Assembly (NCBI GenBank): GCA_022453515.1
Contig: JAJNNY010000082.1
Location: 1 to 64,000 of the forward strand
From: Astrocystis sublimbata
Taxonomy: Eukaryota; Ascomycota; Sordariomycetes; Xylariales; Xylariaceae
DNA: 64,000 nucleotides
Direction of reading: 5' to 3'
Shown here: positions 1 through 12,492 of the stretch, piece by piece
Position numbering within the stretch: position 1 is the stretch's first letter
How the letters are laid out: every line of letters starts with the position of its first letter
The notes under the pieces: generated by a model
The model's database searches: none
Told to the model about the DNA's origin: nothing
Seen by the model: the letters and a program-made list of their open reading frames with translations, nothing else
Made by a program: the position numbers and the translations under genes

Positions 1-297
1 TGCCAGTCACGTGACCTTATCGATAGAGGGGCTAGCCCACACACTTACTGTATTTAGTGGGATCTGCCTTACGGCTGATCCTTCCCTTCCTTTTTACTTC
101 CTTAACTGTAGATCTTAGTACAATATATCACATATAGCTGGAGCCCTGTCTCTTCGTGAGTGTGACGAGTGCAACAGAAAATACGTACGAAGAATTAGAA
201 TAATAGAAACAGAAAGTACATTGAACTTAGGCACTTAGAGAGATTCTTTTATCTATAGCTGTAACTACTCTATTCCCGCTTTTTTTTATACTTATAT
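1..297 (-). repeat. Unit 0: end of a reverse copy of the 14-kb segment
   Basis: Bases 1-297 are the reverse complement of about 298-593, and in direct orientation they match unit 2 from 26416 onward. They are therefore the tail of another reverse unit that continues left of the window. The segment is non-coding and AT-rich and contains a CACGTG palindrome near 9-14. It differs from its partner arm by a 3-base duplication (actact near 263-268, single act in the partner) and a 3-base loss in the partner near 517. Confidence 0.9.
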
Positions 298-325
298 ATA
301 TATATATAGTATAAAAAAAAGCGGG
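275..325. repeat. Fold-back centre 0 at a (TA)n tract
   Basis: A perfect short palindrome: cccgct plus T-run plus tatact on the left, mirrored by agtata plus A-run plus agcggg on the right, around about 15 bases of alternating T/A. In units 2-4 the same T-run is followed by a (TA)n tract and then by about 1 kb including the solo LTR (for example after 26695 and after 55120). Here the strand folds back inside the TA tract, so that 1 kb is absent from units 0 and 1. The TA tract is itself self-complementary, which makes it a plausible fold-back site. Confidence 0.85.
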
Positions 326-599
326 AATAGAGTTACAGCTATAGATAAAAGAATCTCTCTAAGTGCCTAAGTTCAATGTACTTTCTGTTTCTATTATTCT
401 AATTCTTCGTACGTATTTTCTGTTGCACTCGTCACACTCACGAAGAGACAGGGCTCCAGCTATATGTGATATATTGTACTAAGATCTACAGTTAAGGAAG
501 TAAAAAGGAAGGGAAGGAGCCGTAAGGCAGATCCCACTAAATACAGTAAGTGTGTGGGCTAGCCCCTCTATCGATAAGGTCACGTGACTGGCAGTGGCA

Positions 600-1261
600 T
601 GGCACTGTCAAGGGCTGGCGGTCTGGCAAAGCACCTTACGGCATGGGATGGCTATGTCAAGGTCTGCAAAGGTGCATGCCGTAACTTTTTCTGTAAATAA
701 ATAGTTTACGCAAGTCTACCCTATAAGGGACAGTCTCTAGAATCCAATATGATTTTTAAAAGCGACTAGATCTCTAGGCTCTATAACGATCTCTAGGCTA
801 TAATTAGCTTAGTAATAGTCTCGGGCTAGAGCCTATAACGTACGGGATACTATTTCTAGCTAAATATAGTACCTAGTATATAACAGCTATAGAGATTGTT
901 ACGAAGGTTAGATATGGTCTTAGATTTTAGGGGATAGTCACAGAGCCTATAACCATGCCTGACATCATGTCACAGAACCCCCCCCCCCCTCGCTAGTGTA
1001 CCTAGGGGCCTAGGTAGCATGCTCGCCTCGCCAGCTGATACGACTGCCCCATACCTAGTTGGTACCTACCTAGGTAGGCAGATAAGATAAGCTTCTATCG
1101 GAAATTGCCGCCTCCCTCGTTTACGTAAGGTAAGTCAACCTTGGCCTCAGCCGCCAGTTCGCCCTGAGTTCTTCCACATGCCATGCAGCATCACCCGTTG
1201 TTGAACTCAGTCAAAGCACACTGCCGAAACTGCATAAGCGCGAGCTCTTCCACTCGTCAAG
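600..1261. other. Non-coding leader of KIN17, unit 1 (repeat-like, AT-rich)
   Basis: No supportable gene. The stretch contains a TA-rich part around 750-960 with many ctag/ctata steps, a C homopolymer near 980-990, and palindromic ctaggtaggtacc-type motifs around 1000-1080. The counterparts are 25750-26415 (unit 2), about 28990-29651 (unit 3) and 54166-54830 (unit 4). A 4-base aata duplication near 697-704 is found only in this copy. Confidence 0.6.
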
Positions 1262-2407
1262 ATGACCAAAAAACACGATGCTGGGTCTAGACAGGATTTG
1301 GCGAAGAGGATGAAGATGAAGGGGTTGCAACGGTTGCGCTTTTACTGCCAGGTGTGCGAGCGGCAAATGAGGGATGAAAATGGATACAAGCAACAGACGA
1401 GCCTTCAATTCTTCTACACCTTGTGCGATTTTTGGAATAGCACTGATCGGACTTGTTTAGTACTATGAGCGAAAGCCATGTTCGGCGATGCTACTCGTCG
1501 GCGAGGACACCAAAAAACACATTGAAGACTACTCCAACCAATTTCGCCAAAGCTTCATTCAATTGTTGCGCACGAGTCATGGCGAGAAGAGCGTCCAGAT
1601 CAACCAGTTTTACCAGACATTTATCGCGAACAAGGTAGGTCACGATCTTTCCGGCATCAAACTTTCTGACCACAACTAACGGACACGCTCTCAGGAACAC
1701 ATACATATGAACGCTACGCGGTGGCCCAGCTTGACCGAATTCGCGAAATACCTCGGCAGAGAGGGGTTGTGTAGGGTTGAGGAGACAGACAAGGGAATAC
1801 ACATTGCTTGGATAGACGATTCGCCCGAAGCGCTACGCCGGAAGGAAGCTGTGCGCCGGAAGGAGATGCAGGACAAGGGAGACGAAGAGCGCGAGCAGCG
1901 ATGATCCGAGAACAGATCCGTCGCGCGAAGAAGTATGTTGCTACACGGGAGCAGGAAGACGACGACAACGACAGGGAGGAGGCCCCGACTAATGGTCTGT
2001 CACGCCAAGAAGGCGAAAAAGTTAAGCTTTCCTTTGGATTGAAGCCACTGTTCCTGCGCAGTCGGAAATAGCTTTACGGCAGCGCCGGCTTTGACCGACA
2101 CGACAGATTTGACGGGCGCGAATACGCGGATTCCGGATGTCGCACAAGCTGCTGGGCTTGTGTCTGCCTCGGCTCCTACGACGAAACCAGGTCCCATAAC
2201 CATGAAAATGACGGCGAACCGCAGACCAAAAACGTGTTCGCAGCTGCAAAGAAAACGCCTTGGCTGGCGGGCAGAAGAAGGGTTCGTGTTTTGAACAGCC
2301 GAAGAAGATGAGCGAGGCGGAGCGGATCATGAAGGAGGAGCTCGAGCGGAGCGATCCCGCGCAGCTCGAGTTTCGAGGGACTCTCTAGCAAGCGCCAGAG
2401 GACCTAA
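1262..2407 (+). pseudogene. KIN17: KIN17 homolog, unit 1 copy, frameshifted
   Basis: Same gene as 29652-30806, but broken. The intron 1 donor has lost its T (gt reads ga at 1396-1397). Single bases are also missing near 1485, 1902, 2047, 2077 and 2218, and there are further small indels near 2265-2365. As a result no frame runs through exon 3. All lesions are one- or two-base indels relative to three intact copies, and I see no run of C-to-T changes. Either the copy is a dead duplicate or, as I think more likely, the consensus is poor here. The stop codon position (2405-2407) is preserved. Confidence 0.85.
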
Positions 2408-3789
2408 AATTGTTGCATAGGCATGTGGAAAGGCGTTCTGGTATACCCATCGGTTAGCAGCTTAAGGGCAATCGACCTTTTGCGGAGTATTGTTCTATTA
2501 GTCATTTAGCCAAGCGGACCAAGCTCATATCGAGTTGGATTTTGCAACATTGCAATGCGGCTCCATCTTGAATCAGACTCGTTCAATTTGAGTTGCAACG
2601 CCAGAATACATGCATGATACATCCTGCCATCCTTTCATAACTGCAAGTTCTTCTCGTACATGCTGCCTTCGTATAAGGTACCTGCCACTTAATGGCCATT
2701 AAGCATGGTCGAGTACTTGAGTTACATACTGCACCTTGGCGCTTGCTTGCGGGTACTGAGTTGTATGCATTGTTGAGGTAGGTACCTATATACCTAGGTA
2801 TCTACCTAGGTAGTATGAGCATGTCGAATACTCTCCAACCTCGAAGTTAGTGGACATAACCTATATTTAGATCCTAGTCGGTACCGTACCTACTTAGCAG
2901 GCTAAAGATCCGCGCTGATGTCATAGTATGGAAGTCTTGGCTGCGGGCCAGAGATGGCTAAAAGCTTAGGTTCAGAACTGACCATTAGTTGGGTTTTACT
3001 TCAGTACTAACCTAGGTAGGTACATTCATGTGTATGTATGGCACTGTGCTGCGTACCAACCTACTTAGTAGCCCGTCGAGCCCGTATATGCCGATGCGCA
3101 CGACGGGCTGCAGTAGTAGATGAACTTTGTAGGGATGTTTCGGGTCATAATACTGTGTTCGAGACGATGCTGCACACTGTCTCTGCTGTGCCAAGCGGAC
3201 TGTATCAAGGTTGGAAATGACACGGCATGCCCGCAGCCACGGCCCACGGGTGCTAGGGAGGTACCTACTTACCTGCCTAGGCACCTAAGCCTCTGGCCGA
3301 CGGAGATTGATGGCGCGCAACCCGTCTCTCGTCGCAGCTCATTTGCTGGCAACTGATCAAGCCAACTTTGCCTCATCGCTGCTCCAATGCCGCTTTACCA
3401 GTCTATTCGGTACTCATTCGCACAAGCGTGACCGAGCATCGCGTGTTTGCTGCGACCATATCGGATCACGCTTGTAATAGTAAAAGTTTCAATCCCTCCA
3501 TTAACTCTGTATACATTTTGTGAGTGGTCATCTCCGCCTCATTCCACGTCGTGGACCCCTATTGCGCTCGCTCGCGGCTCGTGCTACTCACTGCTGCAGT
3601 CAGTACTTGCAGTACTTGCAGTACTTGCTGCTCATCCGTTGCGCACGATGCCGAAGGCAGCGCGTAGAATGCTGCATACAGTACTGACGTGCGCGCGCAG
3701 GACCTCGGGTGCGAGACTACACTGATGCATCTGCCCCTCGCGCCAGCCTTTTCTTTCCTCTTCTCGACCCTGTTTAATTCGATATTATA
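2408..3789. promoter_or_regulatory. KIN17-SEC16 intergenic region, unit 1
   Basis: About 1.4 kb without a supportable gene, between the KIN17 stop and the SEC16 start. It contains several palindromic cctaggtagg/ggtacc motifs (about 2777-2815, 3009-3022 and 3256-3290). A 9-base repeat (agtacttgc, three copies) lies about 180 bases upstream of the SEC16 start. Small open frames here do not survive in the cleaner copies as anything gene-like. Counterparts: 23203-24594, 30807-32198 and 51619-53010. Confidence 0.5.
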
Positions 3790-6700
3790 ATGGCCTCGGA
3801 TACGCCTAGTTCAGCATGGCATCCGGCGAAGAGGCCGAATTCCCTCGCTGGCGACGCTTCTTTCCAGAACAACAACTCAGCCATAAACGAATCCCACCAG
3901 CATGTCGCAACTGGCTCTCCGAGCGAGCACGCTCCCTCTGCAGAAGACCTTGCATCCCAACCCCCGATCAGCCCGTAGAGTCCAACAGCGACGAAGAGCA
4001 AAGAACCTGCCACTGCCGTGGGCTGCCGAGGCATCGGCGCAAACACCAGTAGCGAACCAAGATGCGAGGTCGATACTGTATGATGACATCGAGGAACACG
4101 ACATCGAGGACCCCCCCGCTCCCGCTCCCGCTCCTGCTCCTGCATCGAAGCACTGAGCACCATGTCGTTTGCTAGACCGTGTCCACGAAGTGAGCTTTGC
4201 CGATGACGATGACGCGGAATGGAATTTCGAGCGTTCCGAAACCGACCCCTTTGGTTTCATGCCCGAAACTGAAAGAACAAACTCCTTTCCCGTTGTCCCC
4301 CAGGCGCAATCGCCACTAGCCGAACAATACTCGCACCATCCGCCCACAAGCCAGGCCGAGGAGATATTGCAAGAGCTGGAAACCGAGAGCCCTCAGGTGG
4401 AGACCACTGCCTCTGGCCTGCAGGATGCAGGCTTGCTCGAGGCCGAGCGCGCGATCGCGCACCGGGAGGACGACGGTCACCCCCAGAACGCCATGGGCGG
4501 CGAAATGGTAGGCGCCGAAGAAGAGGCCTCCGACGCGCGTTATGAGGAGGGACTGCCCTTGATCCCTCAGCATCATTTGCCCAACGCGGCCGCGGAAGTC
4601 AAGAACATGGGAGCGGACCCGGTCGACTTTTTCTCTCAGGACGAGACTGCCGACGCAGGGGACGATTTCTTTGCCCAGATACACGACGACCCCGGGACTT
4701 CTCCAGCTGGTCCGCAGGACTACTCTCTACAGAGGAAGTCTACGACTATGGTGATTGGGCAAAATACTGGCTTAGCACCCTCGGACTTGACAGCAGACGT
4801 TCATCCGGGCACCCCCGCTCAAAATCCTACAAGTGTGAATGGAGACTCTGTATATTCGCCAGGGAGGTGCCAAGATTGCCACTGGTACCGATGACATTGA
4901 TGCCAAGTGGGCAGCAGCCTTTGGCGATGACGACGACGACGACGGCGGCTTTTTGCTGGATACGACTACAGAGTCGAAGGAGCTGGACCCAGCCGACATC
5001 TTTGGTAGTGATGACGAGGGCTTTCTGGAAGATGAAGAGGTACCAACCCCAGCCGCGGCGCCGCCCTCACAAACGCAGCCTGCACACCCCAATCCCAATG
5101 GTCGTTACACGCCAGGGGCGGTTCAACCACAATCACATACTTCCCCGAATCCGTATAGGCCAGCGTCCATAGCGCAACAACAGCCGCTCTACGCCTCGGG
5201 CATTGCCCCTCCAGCCACGGGATTTGGTTCGCCACCTCCTAGGCCTGATATTCCCAAGGCCCAGAGCTTTGCTGCCAAGTCGAAAGGTGGTTATCAGTCA
5301 CCTTACGATCTACCCATGGAGGTCGTTAAACCGCCGAAGAGGCGAACGAGCGTGCAACCTTTGCCTCGAGGGAATGTTGCATCGCCAGCGCCTCCATCAA
5401 ATCTACCACCCAGAAACGCTAGCATGTATGCACAACCTCCACCTTCGGGGGGGTCAGTTTCAAGCTTGTCACCTCCGAGCTCGAGTCATTCCAATCAGCA
5501 GTCAAGTCTTGGTGCATTGAAGCCTGCCCCTCAGCTCAAGTCAAAATCTAGCAGTTTCTTCGAAGACCTACCCGTAGCGTCCAGGCCTCGTCCCTCATCA
5601 CGACAAGCGATCCATCCTTCTCCAACCCTGCCAGACCTTCATGGACAACCAAAGCCACCTCCCCAAGTGCCATCATTGAGCACTCCACTGATGCCCCCAC
5701 CCGCAGCATCGCCAACAACCCAATCTCATCTGTCTCCGACACGGGATCCCAGTGTAGCTGGGTTAGTTGCCCTGAACGTGTCAGCCCATATGCAGTCTTG
5801 CAAGCCGATGCTCCCAGCAGGTCTCAACCCCCTTCTACAGTAGGCAGCCGGTACTCTCCTGCTGGCCAGTCTCCCGGGGCTAACGGTATGGTTCCCGCAA
5901 CAACCTCTACGAGTCGGTATTCGCCAGCACCGCCGAACTCTCGGTCGTCCAGCGGTAGCTATTCCGCAGTACCTCCACCAATACTTCCTCACCAGCCCAG
6001 AACTTCCAGTCCATTGGCTCATTTTGAAGTATCTCACGGAAAGGCCGAGAACAAGCTCGCAAGCCGGTGAATGGGGATGGTGTTCCACTGCTGCGAACTG
6101 GTTCATCCCAATACGACCATCGTGTGACAAGAGTGCCTTCACTTCCACCAACAAAGAGGTGGAGGAAGAGCAAATGCTAGAGTCATCGCCAAATATGGCT
6201 GCCAAAGGACTGGGCATATCCATGGAACCAAAATACCCACCCGCACGTGTAGGCCACACGCCACCGCCCCTGGGCATCCATCCGTCAAACCCTCTTTCAC
6301 CACCCAAGCGGTCCTTGTCTAACTACACACCGCAGCCTGTACCCCCTCATCCCTCTTCAAGGGAAACCGGCTTCGTACCACCACTCCGATCGCAAACACA
6401 GTCACCCGGGGCAGTTCATGGCAACCGCGGACTCGCAAATCCATCCGAGTCGGCGCCTCGACCGTCTTCAGCACATGCGCCTACTTCTCCACCATCAGAA
6501 ATCAACGTCCAAAATCCAGTTCCCACCGTCCGGCTCGTGGCATGTCTCAGACTCTTAACTTAGTGCTTCCTACGGATGGCCGAGAACTCGATCCTTTGCA
6601 ACGTTGGCGCGGCGCCCCCTGTATTGCATGGGGAGTCGGAGGGCTACTTGCAACAAGTTTTCCCCAAAACATCCCACGATATGGCATAACTTCCAACATC

Positions 6701-9561
6701 CCGCAAATCACCCGAAGCCCTGGCGAGGTCAAATTGCAACACTTCAAAGATGTTCAACCTCTCGAAGATCGACTATCCAAATTTCCGGGTCCACTTAAAG
6801 GTAAATCTAGAAAAAAGGAAGTCAGTGCGTGGCTTACCGCCGGTATTGACGGCCTTGAGAAAAGACTACCGAGCGTCTCGTTCCAAACACACGTTGCCCA
6901 CGAAGATAAGAGGGAAATCGAACGCGTATTATTATGGAAGATATTGAGGGTTTTAGTCGACAATGATGGTGTTCTTGAAGGTAACACGACGGTCGAAAAG
7001 GCAGTTCGCGATGTCATCTCACCTGGTCTTGAAACTGACAGGCCTGAGTTTTCGTCCGCAGTATCTGCTAGCGTGGACCTTACAGGGATGACAACAGCGA
7101 CTGGGATGCAGATCGATGCTTCGGATCCTACCGTTGCTGAGTCGATACGGAGACATCTACTGCTCGGCGATCGGGAAAAGGCCGTTTGGGCAGCAGCCGA
7201 TAAAAGACTGTGGGGTCACGCTATTCTCATAGCTAGTTCTTCACCCAACGCAGAACTCTACAGACAGGTCGCTCAAGAGTTCATAAAGAAGGAAGTCAAT
7301 CATGCGGGCCAAGGCCATGAGAGTCTGGCTTCACTGTACAGTGTGCTGTCAGGCAATTTCGACGAAGCTGTCGATGAACTCGTTCCTGCGCACGCTCGAG
7401 CTGGATTGCAGCTCATGTCAACCTCTGCTTCTGCTACATCTCAAGATGTGCTAGCTGGATTGGACAAGTGGCGTGAAACCCTAGGCTTGATACTGAGTAA
7501 TAGACGACAAGGGGATGGTCAAGCTTTGCGTTCATTGGGAAATCTTCTCTCTGAATACGGAAGGGCTGAAGCAGCTCACATTTGCTTCATCTTTGCGAAG
7601 CAATTCGCCATTTTTGGCGGCATGGATGACCCTCTTAGCAACTTCGTCCTTGTTGGCGCTGATCATCGACGACAGATCGACCAATTTGCTAAGGAGACCG
7701 AGGCGCTACAATTGAGCGAGGTGTACGAGTTCGGGCTGTCACTTGCTTCTGGTTCGAACGTACCACAGAGCTGCCCTCATTTGGCTGCATACAAGCTACA
7801 GCATGCTATAGTTCTTGCTGAACACGGCTGCCGAGATAAAGCCATACAATACTGCGAAGCCATATGGAGCGCTATTACATCTCAAACCAAGAAATCGCCG
7901 TATTTTAATCCTGTATTGGAGTCAGCTGTTGATGATATCATGACAAGGTTGAAGCAGGCAGCTGGCGACGAATCTTCATCATGGATCACTAAACCTAAGA
8001 TGGACCAAGTATCCAGTAACATGTGGTCGCGATTCAGCAAGTTTGTCGCTGGTCCTGACGATGGCACTGATAATGGTGGATCAGGGAAGGCGGCGCTGAA
8101 CTTGGGCCGTTTGCACGAATAGCTGGCGGGACGCCCACAGTTAGTCGGTCACCGTCTGTCTCTAACTTCGAGGTATATGGGACAAGTCCGTCAATGCCGG
8201 CAAACATGGCCCCCTCGGCATACACTCCGAATGCCGGCCACTCCTTAGGCTCGCCATATGAGCCTACTGCATACACTCCAGCGTCACGGTCATCGATGGA
8301 GAGGACGTCGGGCGAGCTGCGGCGGACCTCGCATGATTTTGCGAGACGGGGTTCCGATGTACCAAGTGCGAGCACCAACCCGTATGCACCTGTGTCCATG
8401 AGTAGCTTGTCTCCGAAAAATCCCTACCAGCCCACATCTCCGTTAAACGCTTCGCCATATATGCCCATTTCACAGAACCAGTCATTGGCCCCCATGGCTA
8501 AACAGCCGTCAGATGTTGGATACCCGGGGTATCAGCCACCTAGTGGTGATCGGGACTCCGGAGGTGCTGGTATTGCACCTGACACCATACCGCATGATCA
8601 AGCACCGGCAAGCGACCTTGACTTCAACTCGGCCAACTCGGCCTATCAGCCTTCTTATGGGAGCTACGAACCGCCCTCAATGGGAAGCTTTGAGCCACAT
8701 ACAGCACAGGCAGATACTTCGATCCATGGCTACGAGGCCCCCTCGTACCAACCTTCTAGTTTTGAACCACCGTCTTATGAAGCTGGTCCGATAGATGATG
8801 ACGGATTTGAGAACAGACCTAAACTGAAGAGTTTCATGGATGACGATGACGATCGCACCCTTTCCAATTCCAAGCTCCAAGAAAAAAGCAAATCTGAGAA
8901 GGACCGAGAGAATGAAGAAATGTTTCGGAAAGTCGCTGAAGAGGAGGGTGAGTATCATCAAATGGCAACGCACAGAAATTTTACTAACCTTCGACAGCAA
9001 AACGGGCTGCTGAAGCCAAAGCTGGAAAGAAAGGTGGTTGGCTTTTCCGGATGGTTTGGTGGTGGCAAGAAAGAGAGCACCGAGTTACCTAACAAGCCTA
9101 TCAAAGCCAAATTGGGTGAAGCAAGCAGCTTTGTGTACGATCCTGACCTGAAGCGCTGGGTCAACAAAAAGTCCGGAGCCGAAAACACACCCGCGAAGAC
9201 TGCCACGCCGCCGCCTCCGCGTGCTGCCAGTACGCCTCCCACTGCTTCTACGTCAACACCGCCCATTGGCATCACCGCTCCTCCCCTATCTCGCAACACC
9301 CCACCGCCAATGACACTGAAAAATGCAATCTCTACCGAAAGCTTGAATGCACCGGGCGGTGCTCCGCTCATGGCACGCAGCGTCTCGAACCAGAGCAATG
9401 CGAGCCTTCCTGGTGGTGCCCCAAGCGCACCACCCAGCAGACCAGCTACCAGCCTTAGTAACGCCAGTAGCATCGATGATCTTTTGGGAGCAGCAGGACC
9501 TCGGAAAGGGCCCAAGAAGCCCCGCAAGGGAGGACGTTACGTGGATGTTATGGCGAAGTGA
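3790..9561 (+). pseudogene. SEC16: SEC16 homolog, unit 1 copy, multiple frameshifts
   Basis: Collinear with the unit 4 SEC16 gene over its full length, including the intron (8948-8997, gtgagt...ctaac...cag) and the conserved C-terminal block. The frame is interrupted by about a dozen small indels, for example near 3965, 4000-4015, 4150, 4165, 4861, 5770, 6062, 6150, 6534, 8088 and a 2-base loss near 9045. The longest clean part is about 6542-8085, which carries the central conserved domain and the ACE1 solenoid. This copy keeps five A residues at 9166-9170, the reading needed for the C-terminal frame; units 2 and 4 have four. As given it cannot encode full-length protein. Confidence 0.85.
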
Positions 9562-10546
9562 GGTTATCTATTAAATAAGTCATTTTCAAATCAGGCCGTA
9601 CCCAGGTACTGAGCATGTCTCGCTATAAATTGTCACTGGGGGATTGTGTATTGGCGAAAGGGTTAATGGCTGTGGAAGTTGCCCGGTGTTCTCCCGTGGT
9701 ATCAACTAAACACGGCAATGGCGTTTCGTGGAAATGAAGTTTCAATATTCGCATGTGGTATAGTTATCATAGACTTAGCGATCTTGTAATAACCCATGTC
9801 CTTGATTGGTTCAGTCAATGATCAAGATGGACGTGAAATTGTATTGTATATTTATTTTAAAATGGGAATGAACTTTCAACTATTCAGAGATGGAGACAAT
9901 TCTTCCATGACAGATGTCAGTTTGCCTTCAAGTGTCTGTAACCTATAGCCTGATCCATGCATCAAAGTTCTTCTCAACTGATATGACTCTTCATGGAGTT
10001 CAAGCAGCCAAACCCCTTCACAACTAGAGGAAGAGTAGTGGTAATGGTCACTTTTTGGTCACATCAAGCGAGCAATGCAGGGCAAAACAGGAAGCTGGTA
10101 AGGGACCTAGAGCTGAGCAATGTGATTGCTTATTGCGAACAACCATGCTCTGCTGCTACATCTAGTAGTACATATATATATATATCGACCAGGCGGTTCG
10201 GTTCCACCTACTTACTACTACCCGCAGCGAGAAAGAGCTTCTGTGCATATGATTGATAGTCTCTGAGGTTTCACCTTGAGACTCAGTCAGGGAGTCATTC
10301 AGTGTTTGATGTCATCCTGCGGACGGGCTACTACATTTCAGGGAGCTGTAAGTGAATATAAGAACGCTACTGGCCACGCGAACTTGACTCTAAAAGTGGC
10401 AGACTCGCCAATTCATTCCTTTGTCAACAATTTGCCTACACATTCCCTGTAAAGTCGCGAATCACATCTAATACCAGGCAGCCAGATTCCTAGCCATAGC
10501 AATCCTTAACCTCCAAAAGAGCAGGTTCAGCGCTCATACTATCCAG
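9562..10546. other. SEC16 3' flank and leader of the 178-aa gene, unit 1
   Basis: About 1 kb without a supportable gene. It holds the SEC16 3' untranslated region, a short (TA)n microsatellite near 10170-10186, and AT-rich sequence leading to the next start codon. An 87-codon open frame at 9993-10256 has no recognisable features and changes length between copies because of indels. Counterparts: 16426-17412, 37981-38960 and 44846-45830. Confidence 0.5.
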
Positions 10547-11083
10547 ATGGAATCTCTACGCGCTAGATCTGAGATACTGTTACGGGGGCAATCATGGATT
10601 GAGGAGGAAATCTATGCCCAACGAGTGTCTTGGGCGCTCTGCTTCTTTAGCCACGAGGACGATCCGCAATCCGCGATGTTCCAACCGCCCCATTCAGGAT
10701 TCTTACGCCAGCAATCCGTCGCGGTCTATATCCCATACCAATTTCTGCATGCGTATGCGGAACACCAAGTTCATGCACAAGGAACGGTAGTGGTATTACA
10801 GCACCGCACAGCCCACTGCTTGCTCAAGGTTTTCAAGTGCGATCAGTTCGGCCAGGCGCTCAGATGGTTTACCGACTTTCGGGTGTACTGGGATGGAGAC
10901 TATCCAACTGACCACTTCAAATTCGTCGGCGAACTGATGCCAAATGGAAGAAGAAACGAGAAGATGAAGTTTCCTCCAGGAAACTACTTCATCCAGTCTC
11001 AATTCTTTAAGGCGCAAGGAGAGTCCCGTCGACCCGACGCCGAATACATCTCAGGCATGTTCGAAGTCTTCTCTTACGAGTGA
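10547..11083 (+). CDS. Orphan 178-aa protein, unit 1 copy
   Basis: Open and identical in length to the copies at 38961-39497 and 44845-44309; see the unit 3 entry for the description. It lies in the clean part of unit 1. Confidence 0.55.
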   Translation: MESLRARSEILLRGQSWIEEEIYAQRVSWALCFFSHEDDPQSAMFQPPHSGFLRQQSVAVYIPYQFLHAYAEHQVHAQGTVVVLQHRTAHCLLKVFKCDQFGQALRWFTDFRVYWDGDYPTDHFKFVGELMPNGRRNEKMKFPPGNYFIQSQFFKAQGESRRPDAEYISGMFEVFSYE

Positions 11084-12418
11084 GGTGTGTATCTACAAAA
11101 CTCCCTTGGTACTGGTAAATTATTTACCAGTCAGATTGCAAGGCTTCCACCGTCTGTCACGACTCCATCACACTGACAAATACAAGAAAATGACGAAGCT
11201 GTGTGCCTCGCGGTAAGCGAGATCCCACCACAGCTCGGACTGTCTAGATTGTGTTGTCTCAAGGATCGCCGGAAGTGTTTCCGGCGCATTGGTACTATCG
11301 AAGTTTATTACATAGATGCGTTGGGGGTGTATCAAAAGATTTTGTTTGCAATTGCGATGAAAAAAACTCCAATGCTGTCTCTCGCATAACTGAACGTGTC
11401 TTTTCCCTAAGGTAAACATGTCAGTGGCACGACTGATCCTGACACACCTATGTGAGAACAACGGTAGCACGAACTTTGATCGGTTCTCTCCGGAACATAC
11501 ATCGGGTGACTGGCCTTGAGCCCTCGAAAGCTAGAGATAATAGTCAAAATGCTCGAGCCTAATACCAAGTCTTGTCAATACTCATCGGAACATGACGCCC
11601 CCCCGAGACAGTAGATAACACAACGTCTGCTCACAGCACCAAATTATCAAGTTCTTGGAAACGTCGTTGGCATTATCTGACACGGATGCATATTCGAAAA
11701 TATGGAATTGTTTGCTATCATGCAGTGCACCGAGAAGTTGCAAAGAGATCCGCGACATATGCTGTGTCATAATCACTGGGCTACTATATTGTCGGCTACC
11801 CGCTCCAGACTTTGCTACTAGATCTCGGGATTGCTAACCTGCACCGCAGCCCGTGAAACATGCGTGGATTCTCGTTCAATGTCGCCCTCGGATCTTTCTG
11901 ACACCCCCAAGTTCATTTTGGTCACAATGCTTTCATTCCCAAGGATTCATGAATCTCCACGAGTGTCAATGATGGAACAGTGCCCAGTCTATCTTACAAT
12001 AAAACAAGAAACAGCAAGCTTGGGGCCAACGTAATGTAATCGAACCAAATGCTGATTTTGTCCGAACCCTAAGCTCAGTGCTTTAAATCAACGTTCGTTC
12101 GCGTCCTATTCCAGATTTCAGAACAGGAGAACCTTCTGCTCTAACAAACTTCTGCTATTTGATGTATACCTTTTCGAAATGAGAAAGATAAATGTGACAT
12201 TGTGGCCTATACGAACTATCAGGATAGTATATCCCCTTGTCTCAATAGCCTCGCGTTATCTGAAAAGGAGGACTCATGTTCAAAAGTAGGCGATGAGCTC
12301 CGCCCAAAGCTTTAGTCTCCAAGACCAGCATAAGCACAACTCACCGAGGTTCCAAAACATCACCTCTCTCTACCCCCTGCCTTCTGCCCCTTGAGCACCA
12401 GACAGAACAGCAAAATAT
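11084..12418. other. Gene-free interval, unit 1
   Basis: About 1.3 kb between the 178-aa gene and tRNA-Val. The only distinct element is a perfect inverted repeat at 11111-11131 (10-base arms, 1-base loop) just after the 178-aa gene. Open frames of 60-100 codons occur on both strands but overlap one another and have no recognisable motif. Counterparts: 14560-15889, 39498-40834 and 42974-44308. Confidence 0.5.
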
Positions 12419-12492
12419 TGATTTCGCCCGGACTTGAACCGGAGACCTTCAGTGTGTTAGACTGACGTGATAACCAACTACACCACGAAACC
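12419..12492 (-). tRNA. tRNA-Val(AAC): tRNA-Val (anticodon AAC), unit 1 copy
   Basis: Same 74-base tRNA as the unit 2 copy at 14486-14559, here on the minus strand; all stems are intact. It lies about 1 kb from fold-back centre 1. Confidence 0.93.
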
